From contig NW_027480467.1 of NCBI RefSeq assembly GCF_051401765.1, positions 2,294,001 through 2,358,000 of the forward strand: a stretch of DNA of 64,000 bases, in the 5' to 3' direction. Of this stretch, positions 1 to 13,939 are shown in pieces. Under the pieces are notes generated by a model. It worked only from the letters and a program-made list of their open reading frames with translations. It was not told where the DNA came from and did no database searches. Every line of letters starts with the position of its first letter. Within the stretch, counting starts at the first letter, position 1. The position numbers were made by a program, and so were the translations under genes. This DNA is from Calliopsis andreniformis. Its lineage: Eukaryota; Arthropoda; Insecta; Hymenoptera; Andrenidae.

Positions 1-3000
1 CCAACATTCAATCTTCAAATCTCAATCCACAAACATCAATTCTCATCACTCAACACTCAACACTCAGTCCACAATCTTCAATCCTCAATACACAGTCCTC
101 AATCCTCAATCCTCAATCCTCAATCCTCAATCCTCAATCTTCAATCCTCAATACTCAATCTGCAATCCTCAATCATCAACCCTCAGTCCTCACTCCTCAA
201 ACATCAATCCTCAACCCTCAGCCCTGATCCTCAACCCTCAAACCTCAATCCTCAATCCTCAATCCTCAATCTTCTATCTTCAATCCTCAATACCCAATCT
301 TCAATCCTCAATCCTCAGTCCACAAACCTCAATTCTGAATCCTCAATCCTGAATCCTCAATCTTCAATCCTCAGACATCAACCATAAATGCTCAATTCTC
401 AATACTCAACAGAATATCCTGAATTCTCAGTTTTCAATACTCAATCCCCAATCTTCAATCTTCAAATCTCAATCCACAAACATCAATTCTCATCACTCTA
501 CCCTCAACAATCAGTCCTCAATCTTCAATCCTCAACCCTCAATCCTCAATCCTCAATCCTCAATCCTCAATCCTCAATTTTCAATCCACAATACTCAATC
601 TGCAATCCTCAATCCTCAATCCTCAATACTCAATCCTCAATTCTCAATCCCCAATCCTCTGCCATCATTCCTCAAAACTCAATCCTCAAACCTCAATCGT
701 CAACCGTCAGTCCTCGTCCTCAATCCTCAACACTCAGCCCTCAATCCTCAATCCTCAATCTTCAATCCTCAATCCTCAATCCACAATCCTCAATCCTCAA
801 CCTTCAATCCTCAAAACTCAATCTTCAATCTTCAATCCTCAATCCTCAATCCTCAATCCTCAATCCGCAATCCTCAATCTTCAATCCTCAATACTCAATC
901 TTCATTCCTCAATCCTCAATCCTGAAATCCTCAATCCTCAATATTCAACACACAACCCTCAAAGTTCAATCCTCAATACACAACCATAAATCCTCAATTC
1001 TCAATACTCAATCATCAGCCTTCAATCCTCAACACTCAATCTTCAATCCTAAACCCTCAATCTTCAATTGACAATCTTCGATCCTCAATACTGAATCTTC
1101 AATCCTCAATCCTCAATCCTCAATCCTCAATCCTCAATCCTTAATCCTCAACCTTCAATCCTCAGTCCTCAATCCTCAATCTTCAATCCTCAACCCTCAA
1201 TCCTCATCCTCAATCATCAATCCTCAATCTTCAATCCTCAATACTCAATCTTCAATCCTCAATCCTGAATCCTCAATCCTCAATCCTCAATCCCCAATCA
1301 ACAATCCTCAATCTCCAATACTCAACCCTCTATCCTCAATCCTCAATTCTCAATCCTCAATACTCAACCATCAATCCTCAATTCTCAATACTCAATAGAA
1401 TATCCTGAATTGTCAGGATTCAATACTCAAACGTCAATCCTCAACACTCAGCCCTCAATCTGAATCCTCAATCCTCAATCCTCAATCCTCAATTTTCAAT
1501 CCTCAATCCTCAACCCTAACTCCTCATCCTCAATTCTCAATTCTCAATCCTCAATCCTCAATCCTCAACCTTCAATCCTCAATAATCTATCTCCAATCCT
1601 AGATCTCTAATCCCCAATCCTCAATACTTAATCCTCAATCTTCAATCCTCAATCCCCAGTCCTCAATCTTAAATCCCCAATCCTCAACACTCAATCCTCA
1701 ATCCTCAATCTTCAATCATCAATACTCAATCTTCAATCCTCAATCCTCAACCTTCAATCCTCAATCCTCAATTCTCAATCCTCAATACTCAGTCCTCAAT
1801 CGTCAATCCTCAATCCCCAATCCTCAATCTTCAATCCTCAATCCTCAATCCTCAATCCTCAATCCTCAATCCTCATACCTCAAACCTCAATCCTCAACCC
1901 TCAGTCCTCATACTTAATTCTCAATTCTCAATCCTCAATCCTCAATTCTCAATCTTCAATCCTCAATAATCTATCTCCAATCCTAGATCTCCAATCCCCA
2001 ATCCTCAATCCTTAATCCTCAATCTTCAATCCTCAATCTCCAGTGCTGAATCTTAAGTCCTCAATCCTCAACACTCAATCCTCAATCCTCAATCTTCAAT
2101 CATCAATACTCAATCTTCAGTCCTCAATCCTCATCCTTCAATCCTCAATCCTCAATTCTCAATCCTCAATACTCAGTCCTCAATCGTCAATCCTCAATCC
2201 CCAATCCTCAATCTTCAATCCTCAATCCTCAATCCTCAATCCTCAATCCTCAATCCTCAATATTCAATCCTCAATAATCAATCTTCAATCCTCAATCCTC
2301 AATCCTCAATCCTCAATCCTCAATCCTCAATCCTCAGTCTTCAATCCTCAATACTCAATCTGCAATCCTCAATCCTCAATCCTCAATCCTCAAACCTCTG
2401 TCCTCATCCTCAATTCTCAATTCTCAATCCTCAATTCTCAATCCTGAATTTTCAATCCTCAATAATCTATCTCCAATCCTAGATCCCCAATCCCCATCCT
2501 CAATCCTTAATCCTCAATCTTCAATCCTCAATCCCCAGTCATCAATCTTAAATCCTCAATCCTCAATCCTCAATCCTCAATCCTCAATCTTCAATCCTCA
2601 ATACTCAATCTTCAGTCCTCAATCCTAAATCCTCAATCCTCAATCCTCAATTCTCAGTCCTGAATACTCAATCCTCAATCGTCAATCCTCAATCCCCAAT
2701 CCTCAATCTTCAATCCTCAATCCTCAATCCTTAATCCTCAATCCTCAATCTTCAATCCTGAATACTCAATCTTCAATCCTCAATACTCAACCATCAATCA
2801 TCAATTCTCAATACTCAATAGAATATCCTGAATTCTCATGTTTCAATACTCAATCCACAATATTCAATAATCAAATCTCAATCCTCAAACATCAATTCTC
2901 AACACTCAATCCTCAACACTCAGTACTCTCTCTTCATTCTTCCATCATCAATCCTCAATCCTCAATAGAATATCCTCAAATCACAGTTTTCAATACTCAA

Positions 3001-3003
3001 TCC
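1..3003 (+). repeat. HOR unit alpha, copy 1 (3,003 bp)
   Basis: The opening CCAACATTCAATCTTC recurs 3,003 bases later at 3,004, so this is one full period (429 x 7). In order it contains a TCAGTTTT-type cassette (416), a variant-rich block with TCTGCCATCATTCC and GTCAACCGTCAGTCC (650-720), an ATTG-loop inverted repeat (1,402), two copies of the AATAATCTATCTCC landmark about 380 bp apart (near 1,590 and 1,970), the CAGTGCTGAATCTTAA landmark (2,042) and a TCATGTTT-type cassette (2,825). The same unit returns at 52.9-56.3 kb. The start is set by the window edge, so the true unit boundary could lie elsewhere on the ring. Confidence 0.85.
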
Positions 3004-5095
3004 CCAACATTCAATCTTCAAATCTCAATCCACAAACATCAATTCTCATCACTCAACACTCAACACTCAGTCCACAATCTTCAATCCTCAATACTCAGTC
3101 CTCAATCCTCAATCCTCAATCCTCAATCCTCAATCCTCAATCTTCAATCCTCAATACTCAATCTGCAATCCTCAATCCTCAATCCTCAGTCCTCACTCCT
3201 CAAACATCAATCCTCAACCCTCAGCCCTGATCCTCAACCCTCAAACCTCAATCCTCAATCCTCAATCCTCAATCTTCTATCTTCAATCCTCAATACCCAA
3301 TCTTCAATCCTCAATCCTCAGTCCACAAACCTCAATTCTGAATCCTCAATCCTGAATCCTCAATCTTCAATCCTCAGACATCAACCATAAATGCTCAATT
3401 CTCAATACTCAACAGAATATCCTGAATTCTCAGTTTTCAATACTCAATCCCCAATCTTCAATCTTCAAATCTCAATCCACAAACATCAATTCTCATCACT
3501 CTACCCTCAACACTCAGTCCTCAATCTTCAATCCTCAACCCTCAATCCTCAATCCTCAATCCTCAATCCTCAATCCTCAATCTTCAATCCACAATACTCA
3601 ATCTGCAATCCTCAATCCTCAATCCTCAATACTCAATCCTCAATTCTCAATCCCCAATCCTCTGCCATCATTCCTCAAAACTCAATCCTCAAACCTCAAT
3701 CGTCAACCGTCAGTCCTCGTCCTCAATCCTCAACACTCAGCCCTCAATCCTCAATCCTCAATCTTCAATCCTCAATCCTCAATCCACAATCCTCAATCCT
3801 CAACCTTCAATCCTCAAAACTCAATCTTCAATCTTCAATCCTCAATCCTCAATCCTCAATCCTCAATCCGCAATCCTCAACCTTCAATCCTCAATACTCA
3901 ATCTTCATTCCTCAATCCTCAATCCTGAAATCCTCAATCCTCAATATTCAACACACAACCCTCAAAGTTCAATCCTCAATACACAACCATCAATCCTCAA
4001 TTCTCAATACTCAATCATCAGCCTTCAATCCTCAACACTCAATCTTCAATCCTAAACCCTCAATCTTCAATTGACAATCTTCGATCCTCAATACTGAATC
4101 TTCAATCCTCAATCCTCAATCCTCAATCCTCAATCCTCAATCCTCAATCCTTAATCCTCAACCTTCAATCCTCAGTCCTCAATCCTCAATCTTCAATCCT
4201 CAACCCTCAATCCTCATCCTCAATCATCAATCCTCAATCTTCAATCCTCAATACTCAATCTTCAATCCTCAATCCTGAATCCTCAATCCTCAATCCTCAA
4301 TCCCCAATCAACAATCCTCAATCTCCAATACTCAACCCTCTATCCTCAATCTTCAATCATCAATACTCAATCTTCAGTCCTCAATCCTCATCCTTCAATC
4401 CTCAATCCTCAATTCTCAATCCTCAATACTCAGTCCTCAATCGTCAATCCTCAATCCCCAATCCTCAATCTTCAATCCTCAATCCTCAATCCTCAATCCT
4501 CAATCCTCAATCCTCATTCCTCAAACCTCAATCCTCAACCCTCAGTCCTCATACTTAATTCTCAATTCTCAATCCTCAATCCTCAATTCTCAATCTTCAA
4601 TCCTCAATAATCTATCTCCAATCCTAGATCCCAAATCCCCAATCCTCAATCCTTAATCCTCAATCTTCAATCCTCAATCTCCAGTGCTGAATCTTAAATC
4701 CTCAATCCTCAACACTCAATCCTCAATCCTCAATCTTCAATCATCAATACTCAATCTTCAGTCCTCAATCCTCATCCTTCAATCCTCAATCCTCAATTCT
4801 CAATCCTCAATACTCAGTCCTCAATCGTCAATCCTCAATCCCCAATCCTCAATCTTCAATCCTCAATCCTCAATCCTCAATCCTCAATCCTCAATCCTCA
4901 ATATTCAATCCTCAATAATCAATCTTCAATCCTCAATCCTCAATCCTCAATCCTCAATCCTCAGTCTTCAATCCTCAATCCCCAGTCATCAATCTTAAAT
5001 CCTCAATCCTCAATCCTCAATCCTCAATCCTCAATCTTCAATCCTCAATACTCAATCTTCAGTCCTCAATCCTAAATCCTCAATCCTCAATCCTC
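3004..5095 (+). repeat. HOR unit alpha, copy 2, internally deleted and truncated
   Basis: This follows copy 1 at a 3,003-bp offset through the 3,419 cassette and the 3,660-3,720 variant block. Near 4,350 it jumps directly from ACCCTCTATCCTCAATC to a later part of the unit, losing the ATTG-loop inverted repeat and one AATAATCTATCTCC landmark. A second shorter jump near 4,975 joins the AATCCTCAGTC region to CCCCAGTCATC. Copy 1 has five consensus heptamers at 1,101-1,135 and this copy has six at 4,104-4,145, a one-unit slippage difference. Similarity to copy 1 is lost near 5,095. Confidence 0.75.
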
Positions 5096-5114
5096 AATCC
5101 TCAGTCCTCAGTCC

Positions 5115-7661
5115 TCAATCTTCAATCCTCAATACTCAATCTTCAATCCTCAATACTCAATCTGCAATCCTCAATCCTCAATCCTCAACCATCATTCTTC
5201 AATCTTCAATACCCAATCCTCAATCTTCAATTCTCAATACTCAATCCTTAATCCTCAATCGTCAATCCTCAATCCTCAGACCTCAAACATCAATATTCAA
5301 CCCTCAATCCTCAATCCTCAACCCTCATTCTTCAATCTTCAATACCCAATCCTCAATCTTCAATCCTCAATCCTCAATCCTCAATCCTCAATCCTCAATC
5401 CTCAATCCTCAGTCTTCAATCCTCAATACTCAATCTGCAATCCTCAATCCTCAATCCTCAATCCTCAACCCTCTGTCCTCATCCTCAATTCTCAATTCTC
5501 AATCCTCAATCCTCAATCCTGAATTTTCAATCCTCAATAATCTATCTCCAATCCTAGATCCCCAATCCCCAATCCTCAATCCTTAATCCTCAATCTTCAA
5601 TCCTCAATCCCCAGTCATCAATCTTAAATCCTCAATCCTCAATCCTCAATCCTCAATCCTCATTCTTCAATCCTCAATACTCAATCTTCAGTCCTCAATC
5701 CTCAATCCTCAATCCTCAGTCCTCAATCCTCAATCCTCAATCCTCAATCTTCAATCCTCAATACTCTATCTTCAATCCTCAATACTCAATCTGCAATCCA
5801 CAACACTCAATCCTCAATCCTCGATCTTCAATCATAAATATTCGATCTTCAATCCTCAATCCTCAATCCTCAATCCTCAATCCTCAATCCTCAATCTTCA
5901 ATCCTCAATCCTCAATCCTCAATCCTCAATCCTCAATCTTCAACCCTCAACACTCAATCTTCAATACCCAATCCTCAATCTTCAATCCTCAGTCCTCAAT
6001 TAGCAATCCTCAATCCTCATTCCTCAGTCCTCAAGCATCAATACTCAACCCTCAGTCCTCGTCCTCAATCCACAGCCCTCAATCCTGAATCCTCGATTTT
6101 CATTCATCAATATTCAACCTTCAATCCTCAATCCTCAATACTCAATACTCAATCAACAATACTCAACCATCAATACTCAATTCTCAATACTCAATAGATT
6201 ATCCTGAATTCTCAGGATTCAATACGCAAAAATCAATCCTCAACCCTCAGCCCTCATTCTGAATCCTCAATCCTCAATCCACAATCCTCAATCTTCAATC
6301 CTCAATACTCTATCATCAATCTTCAATCCTCAATCCTCAATCCTCAATCCTCAATCCGCAATCCTCAATCTTCAATCCTCAATACTCAATCTTCAATCCT
6401 CAATCCTGAATCATCAATCCTCAATCCTCAATCCTCAATCCCCAATCAACAATCCTCAATCTTCAATACTCAACCCTCTATCCTCAATCATCAATCCTCA
6501 ATCCTCAATACTCAACCATCAATCCCCAATTCCCAATACTCAATAGAATATCCTGAATTTTCTGGATTCAATACTCAAACGTCAATCCTCAACCCTCAGC
6601 CCTCATTCTGAATCCTCAATCCTCAATCCTCAATCCTCAATTTTCAATCCTCAATCCTCAACCCTCAGTCCTCATCCTCAATTCTCAATTCTCAATCCTC
6701 AATCCTCAATCCTCAATCTTCAATTCTCAATAATCTATCTCCAAACCTAGATCCCCAGTCCCCAATCCTCAATCCTTAATCCTCAATCTTCAATCCTCAA
6801 TCCCCAGTCCTCAATCTTAAATCCTCAATCCTCAACACTCAATCCTCAATCCTCAATCTTCAATCCCGAATCCTCAACCCTGAATCCTCAATCTTCAGCC
6901 CTCAGTCCTCAACAATCAATTGTCAATCCTCAATCCTCAATAGAACATCCTCAATTCACAGTTTTCAATACTCAATCACCATTCTTCAATCTTCAAATCT
7001 CAATCCACAAACATCAATTCTCATCACTCAACCCTCAACACTCAGTCGTCAATCTTCAATCCTCAATCCTCTATCCTCAATACTCAATCCTCAATCCCCA
7101 ATCAACAATCCTCAATCTTCAATACTCAACCCTCTATCCTCAATCCTCAATCCTCAATACTCAACCATCAATCCTCAATTCTCAATACTCAATAGAATAT
7201 CCTGAATTCTCAGGATTCAATACTCAAACGTCAATCCTCAACCCTCAGCCCTCATTCTGAATCCTCAATCCTTAATCCTCAATCCTCAATTTTCAATCCT
7301 CAATCCTCTACCCTCAGTCCTCATCCTCAATTCTCAATTCAAATCCTCAATCCTCAATCCTCAATCTTCAATCCTCAATAATCTATCTCCAATCCTAGAT
7401 CCCCAATCCCCAATCCTCAATCCTTAATCCTCAATCTTCAATCCTCAATCTCCAGTGCTCACTCTTAAATCCTCAATCCTCAACACTCAATCCTCAATCC
7501 TCAATCTTCAATCATCAATACTCAATCTTCAGACCTCAATCCTCATACTTCAATCCTCAATCCTCAATTCTCAATCCTCAATACTCAGTCCTCAATCGTC
7601 AATCCTCAATCCCCAATCCTCAATCTTCAATCCTCAATCCTCAATCCTCAATCCTCAATCC
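5115..7661 (+). repeat. HOR unit of about 2.55 kb, copy 1
   Basis: Landmarks recur in the next unit: TCTGCAATCC at 5,161 and 7,708 (offset 2,547), TCGATCTTCAATCATAAATA at 5,821 and 8,368 (2,547), inverted repeats at 6,201 and 8,818 (2,617), and 7,199 and 9,816 (2,617). It carries two perfect ATTC-loop inverted repeats (6,201; 7,199) and one degraded copy with loop ATTT (6,550). The variant ATACGCAAAAATC after the 6,201 inverted repeat marks this unit type. Confidence 0.8.
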
Positions 7662-10264
7662 TCAATCTTCAATCCTCAATACTCAATCTTCAATCCTCAA
7701 TACTCAATCTGCAATCCTCAATCCTCAATCCTCAACCATCATTCTTCAATCTTCAATACCCAATCCTCAATCTTCAATTCTCAATACTCAATCCTTAATC
7801 CTCAATCGTCAATCCTCAATCCTCAGACCTCAAACATCAATATTCAACCCTCAATCCTCAATCCTCAACCCTCATTCTTCAATCTTCAATACCCAATCCT
7901 CAATCTTCAATCCTCAATCCTCAATCCTCAATCCTCAATCCTCAATCCTCAATCCTCAGTCTTCAATCCTCAATACTCAATCTGCAATCCTCAATCCTCA
8001 ATCCTCAATCCTCAACCCTCTGTCCTCATCCTCAATTCTCAATTCTCAATCCTCAATCCTCAATCCTGAATTTTCAATCCTCAATGATCTATCTCCAATC
8101 CTAGATCCCCAATCCCCAATCCTCAATCCTTAATCCTCAATCTTCAATCCTCAATCCCCAGTCATCAATCTTAAATCCTCAATCCTCAATCCTCAATCCT
8201 CAATCCTCATTCTTCAATCCTCAATACTCAATCTTCAGTCCTCAATCCTCAATCCTCAATCCTCAGTCCTCAATCCTCAATCCTCAATCCTCAATCTTCA
8301 ATCCTCAATACTCAATCTTCAATCCTCAATACTCAATCTGCAATCCACAACACTCAATCCTCAATCCTCGATCTTCAATCATAAATATTCGATCTTCAAT
8401 CCTCAATCCTCAATCCTCAATCCTCAATCCTCAATCCTCAATCTTCAATCCTCAATCCTCAATCCTCAATCCTCAATCCTCAATCTTCAACCCTCAACAC
8501 TCAATCTTCAATCCTCAATCCTCAATCTTCAATCCTCAATCCTTAATACTCAACCCTCAATCCTCATTCTTCAATCCTCAATACCCAATCCTCAATCTTC
8601 AATCCTCAGTCCTCAATTAGCAATCCTCAATCCTCATTCCTCAGTCCTCAAGCATCAATACTCAACCCTCAGTCCTCGTCCTCAATCCACAGCCCTCAAT
8701 CCTGAATCCTCGATTTTCATTCATCAATATTCAACCTTCAATCCTCAATCCTCAATACTCAATACTCAATCATCAATACTCAACCATCAATACTCAATTC
8801 TCAATACTCAATAGATTATCCTGAATTCTCAGGATTCAATACGCAAAAATCAATCCTCAACCCTCAGCCCTCATTCTGAATCCTCAATCCTCAATCCACA
8901 ATCCTCAATCTTCAATCCTCAATACTCTATCATCAATCTTCAATCCTCAATCCTCAATCCTCAATCCTCAATCCGCAATCCTCAATCTTCAATCCTCAAT
9001 ACTCAATCTTCAATCCTCAATCCTGAATCATCAATCCTCAATCCTCAATCCTCAATCCCCAATCAACAATCCTCAATCTTCAATACTCAACCCTCTATCC
9101 TCAATCATCAATCCTCAATCCTCAATACTCAACCATCAATCCCCAATTCCCAATACTCAATAGAATATCCTGAATTTTCTGGATTCAATACTCAAACGTC
9201 AATCCTCAACCCTCAGCCCTCATTCTGAATCCTCAATCCTCAATCCTCAATCCTCAATTTTCAATCCTCAATCCTCAACCCTCAGTCCTCATCCTCAATT
9301 CTCAATTCTCAATCCTCAATCCTCAATCCTCAATCTTCAATTCTCAATAATCTATCTCCAAACCTAGATCCCCAGTCCCCAATCCTCAATCCTTAATCCT
9401 CAATCTTCAATCCTCAATCCCCAGTCCTCAATCTTAAATCCTCAATCCTCAACACTCAATCCTCAATCCTCAATCTTCAATCCCGAATCCTCAACCCTGA
9501 ATCCTCAATCTTCAGCCCTCAGTCCTCAACAATCAATTGTCAATCCTCAATCCTCAATAGAACATCCTCAATTCACAGTTTTCAATACTCAATCACCATT
9601 CTTCAATCTTCAAATCTCAATCCACAAACATCAATTCTCATCACTCAACCCTCAACACTCAGTCGTCAATCTTCAATCCTCAATCCTCTATCCTCAATAC
9701 TCAATCCTCAATCCCCAATCAACAATCCTCAATCTTCAATACTCAACCCTCTATCCTCAATCCTCAATCCTCAATACTCAACCATCAATCCTCAATTCTC
9801 AATACTCAATAGAATATCCTGAATTCTCAGGATTCAATACTCAAACGTCAATCCTCAACCCTCAGCCCTCATTCTGAATCCTCAATCCTCAATTTTCAAT
9901 CCTCAATCCTCTACCCTCAGTCCTCATCCTCAATTCTCAATTCAAATCCTCAATCCTCAATCCTCAATCTTCAATCCTCAATAATCTATCTCCAATCCTA
10001 GATCCCCAATCCCAAATCCTCAATCCTTAATCCTCAATCTTCAATCCTCAATCTCCAGTGCTCAATCTTAAATCCTCAATCCTCAACACTCAATCCTCAA
10101 TCCTCAATCTTCAATCATCAATACTCAATCTTCAGACCTCAATCCTCATACTTCAATCCTCAATCCTCAATTCTCAATCCTCAATACTCAGTCCTCAATC
10201 GTCAATCCTCAATCCCCAATCCTCAATCTTCAATCCTCAATCCTCAATCCTCAATCCTCAATCC
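7662..10264 (+). repeat. HOR unit of about 2.6 kb, copy 2, with a 70-bp insertion
   Basis: This is the tandem partner of 5,115-7,661. The offset grows from 2,547 to 2,617 between 8,368 and 8,818, so about 70 bp (ten heptamers) were gained near 8,505-8,575, in a stretch with TCCTTAATACTCAACCC. The offset falls to 2,603 before the CAGTGCTCAATC landmark at 10,058, a loss of 14 bp (two heptamers). Inverted repeats lie at 8,818 and 9,816, and a degraded one at 9,167. Its GTGCTC landmark with CTTCAGACCTC is shared only with 7,455, 58,212 and 60,839. Confidence 0.78.
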
Positions 10265-10679
10265 TCCGTATTCAATCCTCAATAATCAATCTTCAATCCT
10301 CAATCCTCAATCCTCAATCCTCAATCCTCAATCCTCAATCCTCAATCCTCAATCTTCAATCCTCAATACTCAATCTGCAATCCTCAATCCTCAATCCTCA
10401 ATACTCAACCCTCAGTCCTCATCCTCAATTCTCAATTCTCAATCCTCAATCCTCAATCCTGAATTTTCAATCCTCAATAATCTATCTCCAATCCTAGATC
10501 TCCAATCCCCAATCCTCAATCCTTAATCCTCAATCTTCAATCCTCAATTCCCACTCATCAATCTTACATCCTCAATCCTCAATCCTCAATCCTCAATCCT
10601 CATTCTTCAATCCTCAATACTCAATATTCAATCCTCAATCCTCAATCCTCAATCCTCAATCCTCAATCCTCAATCCTCA
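10265..10679 (+). repeat. Linker heptamer block (CCGTATTC, AATATTC type)
   Basis: This stretch holds a run of consensus heptamers, the TCTGCAATCC landmark, an AATAATCTATCTCC landmark near 10,478 and CCCACTCATCAATCTTACATC. It matches 59,000-59,270 and 61,640-61,910 in landmark order but has no tandem neighbour here. No gene or other feature was seen. Confidence 0.6.
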
Positions 10680-12444
10680 ATCCTCAATCTTCAATCCTCA
10701 ATACTCAATCTGCAATCCTCAATCCTCAACCCTCAACCCTCATTCTTCAATCTTCAATACCCAATCCTCAATCTTCAATTCTCAATTCACAATCCTTAAT
10801 CCTCAATCCTCAATCCTCAATCCTCAGACCTCAAACATCAATATTCAACCCTCAGTCCTCGTCCTCAATCCACAACACTCAATCCTCAATCCTCGATCTT
10901 CAATCATCAATATTCAATCTTCAATCCTCAATCCTCAATCCTCAATCCTCAATCCTGAATCCTCAATCTTCAATCCTCAATCCTCAATCCTCAATCCTCA
11001 ATCCTCAATCTTCAATCCTCAACACTCAGTCTTCAATCCTCAATCCTCAATCTTCAATCCTTAATACTCAATCTTCAACCCTCAATCCTTAATACTCAAC
11101 CCTCAATCCTCATTCTTCAATCCTCAATACCCAATCTTCAATCTTCAATCCTCAATCCTCAATTCGCAATCCTCAATCCTCATTCCTCAGTCCTCAAGCA
11201 TCAATACTCAACCCTCAGTCCTCGTCCTCAATCCACAACCCTCAATCCTGAATCCTCGATTTTCATTCATCAAAATTCAACCTTCAATCCTCAATCCTCA
11301 ATACTCAATACTCAATCATCAATACTCAACCATCAATACTCAATTCTCAATACTCAATAGATTATCCTGAATTCTCAGGATTCAATACTCAAAAATCAAT
11401 CCTCAACCCTCAGCCCTCATTCTGAATCCTCAATCCTCAATCCTCAATCCTCAATTTTCAATCCTCAATCCTCAACCCTCAGTCCTCATCCTCAATTCTC
11501 AATTCTCAATCCTCAATCCTCAATCCTCAATCTTCAATCCTCAATAATCTGTCTCGAAACCTAGAACACCAATCCCCAATCCTCAATCCTTAATCCTCAA
11601 TCTTCAATCCTCAATCCCCAGTCCTCAATCTTACATCCTCAATCCTCAACACTCAATCCTCAATCCTCAATCTTCAATCATCAACACTCAATCTTCAAGC
11701 CTCAATCCTCGACGTTCAATCCTCAATCCTTAATTCTCAATCCTCAATACTCAGTCCTCAATCGTCAATCCTCAATCCCCAATCCTCAATCTTCAATCCT
11801 CAATCCTCAATCCTCAATCCTCAATCCTCAATCCTCATTCCTCAAACCTCAATCCTCAACCCTCAGTCCTCATCCTTAATTCTCAATTCTCAATCCTCAA
11901 TCCTCAATCCTCAATCCTCAGACCTCAAACATCAATATTCAACCCTCAGTCCTCGTCCTCAATCCACAACACTCAATCCTCAATCCTCGATCGTCAATCA
12001 TCAATATTCAATCTTCAATCCTCAATCCTCAATCCTCAATCCTCAATCCTTAATCCTCAATCTTCAATCCTCAATCCTCAATCCTCAATCCTCAATCCTC
12101 AATCTTCAATCCTCAACACTCAATCTTCAATCCTCAATCCTCAATTCTCAATCTTCAATCCTCAATAATCTATCTCCAATCCTAGATCCCAAATCCCCAA
12201 TCCTCAATCCTTAATCCTCAATCTTCAATCCTCAATCTCCAGTGCTGAATCTTAAATCCTCAATCCTCAACACTCAATCCTCAATCCTCAATCTTCAATC
12301 ATCAATACTCAATCTTCAGTCCTCAATCCTCATCCTTCAATCCTCAATCCTCAATTCTCAATCCTCAATACTCAGTCCTCAATCGTCAATCCTCAATCCC
12401 CAATCCTCAATCTTCAATCCTCAATCCTCAATCCTCAATCCTCA
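10680..12444 (+). repeat. HOR unit of 1,765 bp, copy 1
   Basis: Landmarks recur at exactly 1,765 bases: the TCTGCAATCC variant at 10,711 and 12,476, perfect inverted repeats at 11,364 and 13,129, and AATAATCTGTCTC at 11,543 and 13,308. The unit includes GAATCCTCGATTTTC, the CGACGTTC variant near 11,708 and the CAGTGCTGAATC landmark at 12,242. The same segment type returns at 22.4-23.8, 28.5-29.8 and 62.2-63.7 kb. Confidence 0.8.
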
Positions 12445-13939
12445 ATCCTCAATCTTCAATCCTCAATACTCAATCTGCAATCCTCAATCCTCAACCCTCA
12501 ACCCTCATTCTTCAATCTTCAATACCCAATCCTCAATCTTCAATTCTCAATTCACAATCCTTAATCCTCAATCCTCAATCCTCAGTCCTCAGACCTCAAA
12601 CATCAATATTCAACCCTCAGTCCTCGTCCTCAATCCACAACACTCAATCCTCAATCCTCGATCTTCAATCATCAATATTCAATCTTCAATCCTCAATCCT
12701 CAATCCTCAATCCTCAATCCTGAATCCTCAATCTTCAATCCTCAATCCTCAATCCTCAATCCTCAATCCTCAATCTTCAATCCTCAACACTCAGTCTTCA
12801 ATCCTCAATCCTCAATCTTCAATCCTTAATACTCAATCTTCAACCCTCAATCCTTAATACTCAACCCTCAATCCTCATTCTTCAATCCTCAATACCCAAT
12901 CTTCAATCTTCAATCCTCAATCCTCAATTCGCAATCCTCAATCCTCATTCCTCAGTCCTCAAGCATCAATACTCAACCCTCAGTCCTCGTCCTCAATCCA
13001 CAACCCTCAATCCTGAATCCTCGATTTTCATTCATCAAAATTCAACCTTCAATCCTCAATCCTCAATACTCAATACTCAATCATCAATACTCAACCATCA
13101 ATACTCAATTCTCAATACTCAATAGATTATCCTGAATTCTCAGGATTCAATACTCAAAAATCAATCCTCAACCCTCAGCCCTCATTCTGAATCCTCAATC
13201 CTCAATCCTCAATCCTCAATTTTCAATCCTCAATCCTCAACCCTCAGTCCTCATCCTCAATTCTCAATTCTCAATCCTCAATCCTCAATCCTCAATCTTC
13301 AATCCTCAATAATCTGTCTCCAAACCTAGAACACCAATCCCCAATCCTCAATAATCTGTCTCCAAACCTAGAACACCAATCCCCAATCCTCAATCCTTAA
13401 TCCTCAATCTTCAATCCTCAATCCCCAGTCCTCAATCTTACATCCTCAATCCTCAACACTCAATCCTCAATCCTCAATCTTCAATCATCAACACTCAATC
13501 TTCAAGCCTCAATCCTCGACGTTCAATCCTCAATCCTTAATTCTCAATCCTCAATACTCAGTCCTCAATCGTCAATCCTCAATCCCCAATCTTCAATCCT
13601 CAACACTCAATCTTCAATCCTCAATCCTCAATTCTCAATCTTCAATCCTCAATAATCTATCTCCAATCCTAGATCCCAAATCCCCAATCCTCAATCCTTA
13701 ATCCTCAATCTTCAATCCTCAATCTCCAGTGCTGAATCTTAAATCCTCAATCCTCAACACTCAATCCTCAATCCTCAATCTTCAATCATCAATAGTCAAT
13801 CTTCAGTCCTCAATCCTCATCCTTCAATCCTCAATCCTCAATTCTCAATCCTCAATACTCAGTCCTCAATCGTCAATCCTCAATCCGCAATCCTCAATCT
13901 TCAATCCTCAATCCTCAATCCTCAATCCTCAATCCTCAA
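12445..13939 (+). repeat. HOR unit of 1,765-bp type, copy 2, shortened
   Basis: It follows copy 1 up to about 13,590. A 42-bp (six-heptamer) tandem duplication of the AATAATCTGTCTCC landmark sits at 13,308-13,391. About 320 bp corresponding to 11,780-12,100 are then missing, so the CAGTGCTGAATC landmark at 13,729 lies only 1,487 bases after its partner at 12,242. The net unit is about 1.5 kb. Confidence 0.72.

Noticed and set aside
388..1071. A 227-codon frame conserved in five copies (388; 3,391; 53,519; 56,934; 59,561)
   Set aside because: Conservation extends equally outside the frame, through the whole alpha unit, so it reflects HOR duplication. Same low-complexity heptapeptide.
1402..1419. 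Rho-independent terminator or operator at the inverted repeat
   Set aside because: There is no T-tract after the stem and no gene nearby, and the context is a eukaryotic-type satellite.
5821..5850. Poly(A) signal-like AATAAA/ATAAAT strings (also near 57,950 as AATAAAATATCC)
   Set aside because: They are one-base variants of AATACTC or AATAGAA heptamers with no upstream gene.
6201..6218. CENP-B box
   Set aside because: The site lacks the TTCG and CGGG core positions of the known box.
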